The notes beneath the pieces were generated by a model. That model was not told the DNA's origin. It did not search any database and worked only from the letters and a program-made list of their open reading frames with translations. Source: CAZPRY01 sp964589175 (GTDB lineage: Bacteria; Fidelibacterota; UBA2242). Taken from it: a stretch of 14,846 bases of DNA. Positions within the stretch are counted from its first letter, which is position 1. Each line of letters begins with the position of its first letter. The position numbers and the translations under genes are program-made. Location of the stretch: positions 1 through 14,846 of the forward strand of contig CAZPRY010000070.1 of NCBI GenBank assembly GCA_964589175.1, in the 5' to 3' direction. Shown piece after piece: positions 1 to 6,112 of this stretch.

Positions 1-101
1 GCTAAATCTGTCCTCTTTTAAGAAAGATTTTTCTTGGGGTTTTGCAAAGATTCCTATAAGTAAAATGTCATAAAATTGTCCCGGACGGGTATAAAGGTTA
101 A

Positions 102-160
102 TATTCCGAAACCAGTTTAGCCTTTCGCTGACGCTCAAGGCGGAAACTGGTTTCGGAATA
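102..160. repeat. long palindrome (17-bp arms), repeat copy 1
   Basis: Two perfect 17-base arms (102-118 and 144-160), built on the core CGAAACCAGTTT and its complement, enclose 25 bases. Inside, GCCTT (120-124) can pair with AAGGC (137-141), extending the hairpin. The right arm ends 12 bases past the stop codon of the minus-strand gene at 173-778, so it may help terminate that transcript or stabilise its 3' end. No clear T-run follows on the minus strand, so a classical intrinsic terminator is not well supported. The same core recurs at 2322-2351, which suggests a dispersed REP-like or MITE-like element. Confidence 0.75.
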
Positions 161-172
161 ATGGCTTAGGCT

Positions 173-778
173 TTATTCCACTGAATTAAGTGCTTCCCCA
201 ATGAATGACTGTACACCAAAAAAGTAAGAATGCAATGCATCGACTACTTCAGATAAATTGCGAATATTTATGCTCGTCAGGTTTCGTATAGTGGCATTAC
301 CATTTTTATATATATGATAACGAAAAGTCTCTGAAGTGGGATCTTGTTTTGAGAGTTGCTTCAGTATATCTTCAACTACCGCTAATTCTTTGGGATTGTT
401 TGTTTCATCAATTTGTTTTAGGAATTCTTTTGCTTCATTCCACAATCGATTTATATCGTGACCTGTTGGTATTTCATATTCCCCTTTTAAAAGTTTTTTC
501 ACGTTACCAATAATATCCTTTAAGGCCAATTCAATATAATGTCGGTAAAGAAAAACGATTGGATAGATGAGTGCATCCTGAAAAAATTTGTTCTCGTTTA
601 CATACTTTGAGACAATATCACCTGCTTCTTTATATCCTTCTTCATAAATAGATAATTTTTCTACTGTTTGATAATAGTCAACAGATGCATTATTCCACCA
701 ATCAAAATCTGATTTAAATATTTTTAATCCTTTTTTAGGCCATTTCATATTTTTAATATTCTCTTCTAGTAATGACAT
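173..778 (-). CDS. HEPN-like hypothetical protein, AT-rich
   Basis: I do not recognise a characterised family. The 201-residue product looks soluble and mostly helical, with no signal peptide or membrane segment. Landmarks are FLYRHYIELALK (residues 76-87), GHD (106-108) and DPTSETFRY (146-154). The R-H...E..LK helix followed by a GHD..LW helix resembles HEPN-like helical-bundle proteins, several of which are RNases or toxins. A clean Rx4-6H catalytic motif is not evident, so nuclease activity is only a guess. The ATG start is supported by a strong GGGGGAGAG ribosome site just upstream. The gene lies 64 bases downstream of the SUMF1 gene on the same strand and may be co-transcribed. Its GC content is about one third in sampled lines, against about half or more in its neighbours, which suggests horizontal acquisition. 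A palindrome lies right after its stop. Confidence 0.75.
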   Translation of the reverse strand: MSLLEENIKNMKWPKKGLKIFKSDFDWWNNASVDYYQTVEKLSIYEEGYKEAGDIVSKYVNENKFFQDALIYPIVFLYRHYIELALKDIIGNVKKLLKGEYEIPTGHDINRLWNEAKEFLKQIDETNNPKELAVVEDILKQLSKQDPTSETFRYHIYKNGNATIRNLTSINIRNLSEVVDALHSYFFGVQSFIGEALNSVE

Positions 779-842
779 AACTCTCCCCCTTTTGTTTATT
801 TCCTGCTCAATTCAAACCATTTCACTCCAAATAAACAAATAT

Positions 843-2165
843 CTATTCGGTCCTCACAAAACGAAAACCGCTATCGTCGTAACGACTTCCCGGTTCGTCG
901 TTGTAGCGATCGGCACAACGAACGACGACTGGTAAATTGCCCCAAGAACCGCCACGCAAAACACGTGAGCTACCGGACAATGGACCATGCGGATCGCTTT
1001 GCGGCGATTTTTTGTAGTATTTAGCATCATACCAGTCTTCACACCATTCCCAGACGTTGCCGATCATATCATACAGACCAAGATCATTCGGCTCATAAGA
1101 ACCAACCGGGGCGATATAAGCGAACCCATCGTCATATCCTTTCCAAGTTCCGCTCCAGCCCAATGCCTTTTTTACCGACTCATCAGCAATGTTTCCACCG
1201 CGTTTGCCTTCCGGTCTGAAATTTCCCCAGGAGTACGTATAATTCTTTCCGCCGGAGCGCGCTGCATATTCCCATTCCGCTTCCGTCGGTAAGCGATACG
1301 TTTGACCTGTCTCGCGGCTTAGCCATCCACAGTAGGCAACGGCGTCATTCCAACTCACATGGATCACCGGCTGATTCAATTCACTTACCTTCCGCGGATT
1401 CCCCTGCGTGTCGCAGCGCCAGTTGATCTCCGCTGTTAATTTCCATTTGTTACCAGTCCAGAGATAACTTCCGCCTCCTTTATCGGCATCTGTCTGATAA
1501 CCGGTTTCTAACACGAACTGCTCAAATTCCGCTATCGTAACTTCGTATTTTCCCATCCAGAAGTCACTGACGGTAACGGTATGAATGGGTTTTTCGTCAT
1601 CTTGACCGTCATCGCTGCCCATCCGGAAGGCGCCGCCGTTGACGAAAACCATCTCAGGGACTCCGCCGGTGCTTGTTGGTATGGTTGTGTTCGTTTGTTC
1701 GGGACTCAGGACTGGCTGTTCACCCGCCAATTGAGCGGCTACGCTGCTCAGGCAGGACATAAGGTCGCCGATATCGCCTTTGAGGTCGCATTTGCCGACG
1801 CCTATTAGATTGCCTTTCTCGACACCGATCAAACGAGCCGTGACCGAATAGGTTTGTCCGACCTTGCTGACACTGCCGGAGACCATTTGTTTGACCGCCA
1901 GCAGTTGCCCGACTTCCACCGCGCAGGCATCCGAAGTACAGCCGGAGAGTTGGAACTGCTGTTCTTTGAGAATCGCATCCATCTTTTCACGCTCGAGGAC
2001 GATGAATTTCCCAGTTAGAAAGAGTTCCACGCGCAGACGGTCGGTCAATGCGCTGGCGTCGCCGGGCAGTACATTCTTTCCCCCAAACTCTATGACAGCG
2101 ATGTTCACCTGCGCGGAAAGCGATGCGACTAAAATTAATCCAACGGCAACAAATCCCATTTTCAT
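843..2165 (-). CDS. secreted CsgG-like/SUMF1 (FGE-sulfatase fold) fusion protein
   Basis: The 440-residue protein starts with a signal peptide (residues 1-18, probable cleavage after SLSA), so it is exported; there is no lipobox. Residues 20-148 resemble the CsgG/TolB-N-like domain found in many outer-membrane-associated proteins (NIAVIEFGGKN, LEREKMDAIL, CTSDACAVEVGQLL, SGSVSKVGQTY). After a Thr/Pro/Ser linker (150-168), residues 170-440 form a SUMF1/formylglycine-generating-enzyme-like domain: FVNGGAFRMGSDDG, DFWMGKYEVT, RLPTEAEWEYAAR, GNVWEWCEDWY and a C-terminal RGGSW...GFRFVR. The cysteine pair that true FGE carries shortly after GGSW is missing, so formylglycine generation is unlikely; a binding or structural C-type-lectin-like role is more plausible. 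The ATG is preceded by AGGAG with a 7-base spacer. A good sigma-70-like promoter lies at 2200-2228. Function in this organism is unknown. Confidence 0.9.
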   Translation of the reverse strand: MKMGFVAVGLILVASLSAQVNIAVIEFGGKNVLPGDASALTDRLRVELFLTGKFIVLEREKMDAILKEQQFQLSGCTSDACAVEVGQLLAVKQMVSGSVSKVGQTYSVTARLIGVEKGNLIGVGKCDLKGDIGDLMSCLSSVAAQLAGEQPVLSPEQTNTTIPTSTGGVPEMVFVNGGAFRMGSDDGQDDEKPIHTVTVSDFWMGKYEVTIAEFEQFVLETGYQTDADKGGGSYLWTGNKWKLTAEINWRCDTQGNPRKVSELNQPVIHVSWNDAVAYCGWLSRETGQTYRLPTEAEWEYAARSGGKNYTYSWGNFRPEGKRGGNIADESVKKALGWSGTWKGYDDGFAYIAPVGSYEPNDLGLYDMIGNVWEWCEDWYDAKYYKKSPQSDPHGPLSGSSRVLRGGSWGNLPVVVRCADRYNDEPGSRYDDSGFRFVRTE

Positions 2166-2199
2166 GGTAGAACTCCTGATATCATCTACATGATGTGAA

Positions 2200-2228
2200 A
2201 TGATACATCTATCCGTTTATAATATCAA
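2200..2228 (-). promoter_or_regulatory. predicted sigma-70-type promoter of the SUMF1 gene
   Basis: Read on the minus strand, TTGATA (2223-2228) and TATCAT (2200-2205) each match the consensus at five of six bases and are separated by exactly 17 bases. Transcription would begin near 2193, giving a leader of about 28 bases before the ATG at 2165. This is a pattern match only. Confidence 0.55.
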
Positions 2229-2321
2229 GAATTATTTCAGTTCTGCTGGGTCCGCAGACCTGATAGATCGTGCACTGCGTCTGATTTGAGAATCTGATGA
2301 AATCCCTGAAAAATCAATTCG

Positions 2322-2351
2322 AAACCAGTTTGGCTTAGCGAAAACTGGTTT
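2322..2351. repeat. palindrome (10-bp arms), repeat copy 2
   Basis: AAACCAGTTT (2322-2331) and AAACTGGTTT (2342-2351) form a perfect 10-base stem with a 10-base loop. The sequence CGAAACCAGTTT at its left edge is identical to the core of the longer palindrome at 102-160, and the loop again starts with a GGC/AGCC-like sequence. The element lies 15 bases beyond the stop codon of the minus-strand PAP2 gene, the same placement as copy 1 after its gene. It may act as a terminator or 3' mRNA stabiliser, or be a shortened copy of a dispersed palindromic repeat. Confidence 0.65.
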
Positions 2352-2366
2352 TTGTTCAGTCAGGTT

Positions 2367-2897
2367 TCAATACCCGAGGATCAGCAGGCTGGCTGTGGCG
2401 CTGAGGTAGCCCAGCACGCTGCCGGCGAGGACATCCAGCGGGTAATGGACGCCCATGAAGATGCGTGACACTCCCACGGACAGCGCCCAGAGGAAGAGGG
2501 GTGCGGTCAGTATGGGAAAGAAAAAGCTGAAGAGGATCGCCATAAGCGTCGCTGCGGAAGTGTGCCCGGACGGAAAACTGAAGCGATCCGATGGAACGAT
2601 TAAATGCTGGATGCCTTCCAGGACTTCGAAGGGGCGATAGCGTTTTATTCCGTTTTTCAGAATCCGGTAGATCGGCAGTTCGATTCCGAAGGCGAGCAAG
2701 CCGGCTTTCGTCAGCGATGAACTTGATTGGGGAGTGATGAAGCGAGCCAGTAAGAAAACTATCGGATAGAGATAGCCGTCGCCGGTTTTAGTGATATAGT
2801 ACAAAATGGATGACAGGATGTTTTTACGATTCAGCCGGAAGATCACGGAGAAAAACCGCAGATCCCACTGATGTATTTTGCGTAAGAGGAGCTTCAC
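2367..2897 (-). CDS. PAP2-family membrane phosphatase
   Basis: This 176-residue integral membrane protein carries the complete three-part PAP2/acid phosphatase signature: K81-x6-R88-P89, PSGH (residues 109-112) and S144-R145-x5-H151-x3-D155. The two histidines and two arginines of the phosphohydrolase site are therefore all present. Several hydrophobic stretches (about 43-55, 65-80, 115-140 and 155-174) fit the usual multi-helix core. Likely substrates are lipid phosphates such as undecaprenyl pyrophosphate or phosphatidic acid, with catalysis at the outer face of the inner membrane; the exact substrate cannot be told from sequence. The start is GTG, with only a weak GAG-type ribosome site. 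The gene lies 131 bases downstream of the YitT gene on the same strand and is followed by the palindromic repeat at 2322-2351. Confidence 0.92.
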   Translation of the reverse strand: MKLLLRKIHQWDLRFFSVIFRLNRKNILSSILYYITKTGDGYLYPIVFLLARFITPQSSSSLTKAGLLAFGIELPIYRILKNGIKRYRPFEVLEGIQHLIVPSDRFSFPSGHTSAATLMAILFSFFFPILTAPLFLWALSVGVSRIFMGVHYPLDVLAGSVLGYLSATASLLILGY

Positions 2898-2953
2898 AAA
2901 GGCACTCTTTTAATTTATCGAATCATGTCTATATCCGATCGGTACCGGATTTT

Positions 2954-3002
2954 ACAAATAATAGGGCCTAAAAAGCCGTAAAAGTTACCGATTTTGAGGC
3001 CC
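2954..3002 (-). terminator. possible rho-independent terminator of the YitT gene
   Basis: Just past the stop of the YitT gene on the minus strand, GGGCCT (3002-2997) can pair with AGGCCC (2969-2964). The pairing extends into AAAA/TTTT with one bulged base. The second arm is followed by the T-rich TATTATTTG. The loop is long (over 15 bases), so the call is moderate. It would partly separate YitT transcription from the PAP2 gene. Confidence 0.45.
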
Positions 3003-3028
3003 ATTTCAAAATTGAGTGCGACGGATCG

Positions 3029-3892
3029 TCAGGTACGCGGCCGGAATCCCTCGCCCAGGACCTCATGGACATTGGCGATGATCACGAAGGCTTTCGGATC
3101 GATGTCTCGAATCAGGTTACGAACTTTGGATACTTCCTTCCTTTCGACGACGGTAAACAGAATGTTGCGGGTTTGGCGGGTATAAAATCCGCTGCCCTTG
3201 AGTTCGGTACCGCCGCGTCCCAGCTCTTTGGTAATGACGGCAATGATTTCGTCTTGCTTCTCGCTGATGATATAGAAAGAGCGCGCGTAATCGAAACCGT
3301 CCAGAATCAGATCCAGGACTTTGCTGGAAAAGTAGAGACTGATGAATCCGTAAAGAGCCAGATTGATATTATGGAAGGCCAGTCCGGCGAAACTGATTAC
3401 GAAAAAATCGACCAGCAGGATGGCTGTACCGATTGTCATATTGGAATACTTGGCAATAATCTGCCCGACAATATCCGATCCCCCCGTCGTACCCTGAAAG
3501 CGAAATACGATGCCGAGGCCGATGCCCAGGATTACACCGCCGAAAATGGAGGTCAGCAGCGGGTCTGACGTCGCCCCCTGGACATGCAGGATTTTATCAA
3601 AGAAATCCGTGATCAGCGAAACGGAGACAAACGAAAAAAGTGTCCGCGGACCGAATTTCTTGCCGAGAATTTTCAATCCCAGCAGGAAAAGCGGAATATT
3701 GAAGACCAGCATCATGATGCCGACCGGCAGAAATAAGAGATAATGCAACACGATAGCAATGCCGCTGACGCCGCCCGGTGCAATTTTGGCCGGGATGAGG
3801 AAGAAAACCAGTCCCAGCGACATGATCAGTGAACCGATGAACAACCCGGTATATTGTAGAACGATGCTTCTTATTTCCTTGAATTTTCTCAT
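3029..3892 (-). CDS. YitT-family (DUF161-DUF2179) membrane protein
   Basis: The 287-residue protein matches the YitT family in length and architecture. About five or six hydrophobic segments occupy residues 12-200 and include the family-typical glycine motifs APGGVSGIA (38-46) and GTTGGSDIVGQI (134-145). A soluble C-terminal DUF2179 domain follows (about 204-285: FYIISEKQDEI, LGRGGTELKGSG, VVERKEVSKVRNLI, ANVHEVLGEGF). Family members are inner-membrane proteins of uncertain function, often proposed to be transporters. The DUF2179 part resembles small ligand- or nucleotide-binding domains. The ATG is preceded by AAGG at a good spacing. A possible terminator follows at 2954-3002. It is transcribed away from the kinase-like gene across a 331-base gap. 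Confidence 0.93.
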   Translation of the reverse strand: MRKFKEIRSIVLQYTGLFIGSLIMSLGLVFFLIPAKIAPGGVSGIAIVLHYLLFLPVGIMMLVFNIPLFLLGLKILGKKFGPRTLFSFVSVSLITDFFDKILHVQGATSDPLLTSIFGGVILGIGLGIVFRFQGTTGGSDIVGQIIAKYSNMTIGTAILLVDFFVISFAGLAFHNINLALYGFISLYFSSKVLDLILDGFDYARSFYIISEKQDEIIAVITKELGRGGTELKGSGFYTRQTRNILFTVVERKEVSKVRNLIRDIDPKAFVIIANVHEVLGEGFRPRT

Positions 3893-4223
3893 TTCATACC
3901 TTCATCTTTATACATCAGTGAAACGTCTAAAAATACGATTATTTCCCGATAGTAAGCGAGTGAATTTTGCGTTAAAACTTTACCGGTTGCGGCGATTGTG
4001 TTTGTTGAGGGAATGTTGAATATAAAAAGCACCAGGCTTTCGGATGATGAAAATGCCCAAAATAATTAATCTGCTGTGTAGCATTCTTAATGATTGATTT
4101 TTCAAAGTTGGGGACTTAAAATTGTCACGGGGCAGCGATTAAGACAAACAGGCAGGCGAACCATCGAATCGCAAAGGTTCGAATCGATAGTTACAGAACT
4201 AAAATTTAGCCAAGAGTGAGCAC
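3893..4223. other. 331-base divergent intergenic region
   Basis: This gap separates the YitT gene (minus) from the kinase-like gene (plus). I see no convincing ORF or RNA gene. It contains a promoter candidate for the plus-strand gene (4094-4122) and a heptamer direct repeat CGAATCG at 4165-4171 and 4180-4186, inside the expected leader, which could be a binding site. On the minus strand a TATAAA about 20 bases before the YitT start could be a -10 element, but no good -35 partners it. Confidence 0.6.
4094..4122 (+). promoter_or_regulatory. candidate promoter of the kinase-like gene
   Basis: TTGATT (4094-4099; four of six consensus bases) and TAAAAT (4117-4122; five of six) are separated by 17 bases. 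The start site would be near 4129, leaving a leader of about 95 bases that includes the CGAATCG direct repeat. Pattern match only. Confidence 0.35.
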
Positions 4224-5057
4224 ATGGGATGTATTGAAGAGGTTGAAACTGTTAACCAGAAACTGGAGCAGCAGCTCTCGGAGAAGGACCGGGAAATTCA
4301 GAAACTGACCGAGCGCCTGCAGACCCTGGAAGGGAAGCCGCCGGCCATCGATTCCAAATCTCAGGTTCAGAGAAACCTGAGTTCGATCGGATACCTCGCC
4401 GCCGGAATTGCCCACAATATCAGCAATCCTTTGACCGTGATTTCCGCCCGTGCACAGTTATTGAAAATGAAAATGCCGGGTGTCAAGGATTTTGAAATCA
4501 TCGTCACGGAAGCGAGAAAGGTGGAATCGATCCTCTCAGCCATGGTTCAAAAGAGTGAACAGGAGCAGGATACCGGGCGGAAGGGTTTGGACTTGAGCAG
4601 GTTAATGACAACGGAATTGGATTTTCTTGAGGCCGATTCGTTCTTCAAGCATAAAATTCAGAAAGATATCCGGATTCCGGAAAGATTGCCCGTCGTTCAG
4701 GGAGTGTATAGTCACTTTTCGCAGCTCTTTCAAGGCATTATCCATTTCTCCATGGATTCTATGAGGGAGAGTGCGCAAAAGCAGTTGACCATTTCGACCC
4801 GGGTTGACGACTATATATCCATAATTTTGACGGACACCGGAATCGGCTACAGTAAAACACAGATCGAGAAGCTGCTGAATCAACCCTGGCTGGAAGTCTC
4901 CGGAGATGCGAGCGTGGAAGAGACTTTTTACGTGGATCTGTATGAAACCAACCGGATTGCGAAGAGCTATGGTGCGGAAATCCTGATCTCCAGCCGCAAA
5001 GGACGCGGCAGTAGTATTACTTTAAAAATACCCTTTGAAGGCCGCTTGGTGAGTTAA
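4224..5057 (+). CDS. soluble histidine-kinase-like protein with degenerate ATP-binding site
   Basis: The 277-residue protein has no membrane segment. Residues 5-38 are a charged heptad-like coiled coil. Residues 52-108 form a HisKA-type dimerisation helix pair with GIAHNISNPL, placing the candidate phospho-acceptor at His64; the usual Glu after His is Asn65. Residues 160-273 resemble a GHKL ATPase domain. The G1 box is clear (LTDTGIGYS), but the N-box region (FSQLFQGIIHFSMDSM) lacks both expected asparagines. The G2 region (YVDLYETNRIAKSYGA) lacks the Gly-x-Gly-Leu lid. The C-terminal RGRGSSITLKIPF strand is normal. This suggests a pseudokinase, phosphotransfer or scaffold protein, or a very divergent kinase. 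The ATG has a weak GAGTGAG ribosome site. Its stop overlaps that of the convergent HD-GYP gene by four bases. No response regulator is adjacent on the same strand; the nearest is at 8410. Confidence 0.85.
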   Translation: MGCIEEVETVNQKLEQQLSEKDREIQKLTERLQTLEGKPPAIDSKSQVQRNLSSIGYLAAGIAHNISNPLTVISARAQLLKMKMPGVKDFEIIVTEARKVESILSAMVQKSEQEQDTGRKGLDLSRLMTTELDFLEADSFFKHKIQKDIRIPERLPVVQGVYSHFSQLFQGIIHFSMDSMRESAQKQLTISTRVDDYISIILTDTGIGYSKTQIEKLLNQPWLEVSGDASVEETFYVDLYETNRIAKSYGAEILISSRKGRGSSITLKIPFEGRLVS

Positions 5058-5986
5058 AATCTGGCGGATTGGGTCGAGCTGGACGGTTTGCTCGCGGGAA
5101 TGGGCACACATTTTTCAATTTTCATCAAATAATCCGTATTGAGATCCATTATCTCCGGGGCTTGTTTAAGTCCTTTTCTATCGTACAGAATTTTAATTGT
5201 CGGACGTGAAGGCGTGCGGGGATTCGTTTTAATCACCCGGCCCGTTTCTCCCGTAGAAAGGAGTACATAGCATCCGACCGGATATATCGATATCTGTTCG
5301 ACCAGGGTGCGCACCAGTTTTTTAGGAAAGGAATTGCCTTCCTGCGTTAAAATCTGGCTGAGACCCTGCGGAGGGACGAGGGCATCCCGGCGTTCGCGGG
5401 GATGCAGCAGGGCCTCGTAGGCATCGATCAGGGAGAGAATTTTTGCGTCGTCCAGCATATCCGCTTCCCAAAGGGCGTTGGGATAGCCGCTGCCGTTACT
5501 CCGTTCATGATGCTGCAGGACGATTTCGGCCATGGTACTGTGACTGGAATCGGTATGCAGAATGGAGTGGTAGCCGATTTGGGAATGCGTTTCGATCGCC
5601 CGCTGTTCTTTCGGAGTCATTGCCCGGGGATTTTTATGAACGATATTCGGATTGATTTTGCCGATTCCGATATCGTGCAGGAGGCCGGCCGCACATAAAG
5701 AGACGAGTTCCGGGTGCGAATAGCCGATACCTCTGGCTATCGTAACGGAAAAAACGGCGACATTGGCAGCGTGCGAAATGGAAATGTCTTCCATATCAAA
5801 ATAGTTGACTGCATAGGCGTTGAGCAGGTCGGACATCTCGATACTCGATACGATCTCCTCCGCCAGTTGAAAGGCCAGGTGAATTTCGACCGGTCTTTCG
5901 TCGGTCACCTGGTGCTGCTGGAGTTCGATGAAACCCAGCATCCTGGCATAGAGATTTTTGGGATCGAATTGATTTGGTCGTATCAT
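5054..5986 (-). CDS. stand-alone HD-GYP domain protein (putative c-di-GMP phosphodiesterase)
   Basis: The 310-residue soluble protein has an N-terminal helical part (1-60) with no recognisable sensor and an HD-GYP domain from about 62 to 215. Metal-site residues include His72, HD at 104-105 (HDIGIGK), His134 (ETHSQIGY) and HH at 159-160. The GYP signature is at 167-169, within HHERSNGSGYP. In the usual HHExxDGxGYP motif the Asp is Asn here (Asn164). The C-terminal tail (about 235-295: IYPVGCYVLLSTGETGRVI) is a small beta domain often found after this HD-GYP subtype. The family hydrolyses cyclic di-GMP, usually to GMP; activity is inferred. The ATG has only a weak GGA ribosome site. The gene lies downstream of pckG on the same strand after a 123-base gap, and its stop overlaps the stop of the convergent kinase-like gene. 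Confidence 0.92.
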   Translation of the reverse strand: MIRPNQFDPKNLYARMLGFIELQQHQVTDERPVEIHLAFQLAEEIVSSIEMSDLLNAYAVNYFDMEDISISHAANVAVFSVTIARGIGYSHPELVSLCAAGLLHDIGIGKINPNIVHKNPRAMTPKEQRAIETHSQIGYHSILHTDSSHSTMAEIVLQHHERSNGSGYPNALWEADMLDDAKILSLIDAYEALLHPRERRDALVPPQGLSQILTQEGNSFPKKLVRTLVEQISIYPVGCYVLLSTGETGRVIKTNPRTPSRPTIKILYDRKGLKQAPEIMDLNTDYLMKIEKCVPIPASKPSSSTQSARF

Positions 5987-6080
5987 AGTTCCAACAGTTG
6001 TAACAGTATTCTTAAGTGTTCCCTACCTTGGTTTCGGGATTCCGGCCGGATAAATTTAAAACATTTGGATTGGTTTGGAA

Positions 6081-6112
6081 ATAAATAAAATAAATCCGCA
6101 TCATCGGCTTTA
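6081..6112 (-). terminator. weak terminator-like hairpin after pckG
   Basis: Overlapping the pckG stop on the minus strand, CCG/CGG (6105-6107 with 6096-6098) plus AAA/TTT, with one mismatch, can enclose a 6-base loop. The second arm runs into a T-rich stretch (ATTTATTTTATTT). The GC stem is only three pairs, so efficiency is doubtful. Confidence 0.25.

Noticed and set aside
843..2165. Active formylglycine-generating enzyme
   Set aside because: The SUMF1 fold is clear, but the copper-binding cysteine pair after GGSW is missing and no sulfatase gene is nearby.
3065..3568. Plus-strand open frame opposite the YitT gene
   Set aside because: The minus-strand frame encodes an unmistakable YitT family protein with all motifs. 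The opposite frame has no recognisable domain and is a shadow.
4165..4190. tRNA T-arm-like sequence GGTTCGAATC
   Set aside because: The bases flanking TTCGAAT cannot form the 5-bp T stem, and no acceptor, D or anticodon arm is found upstream. Only a CGAATCG direct repeat remains.
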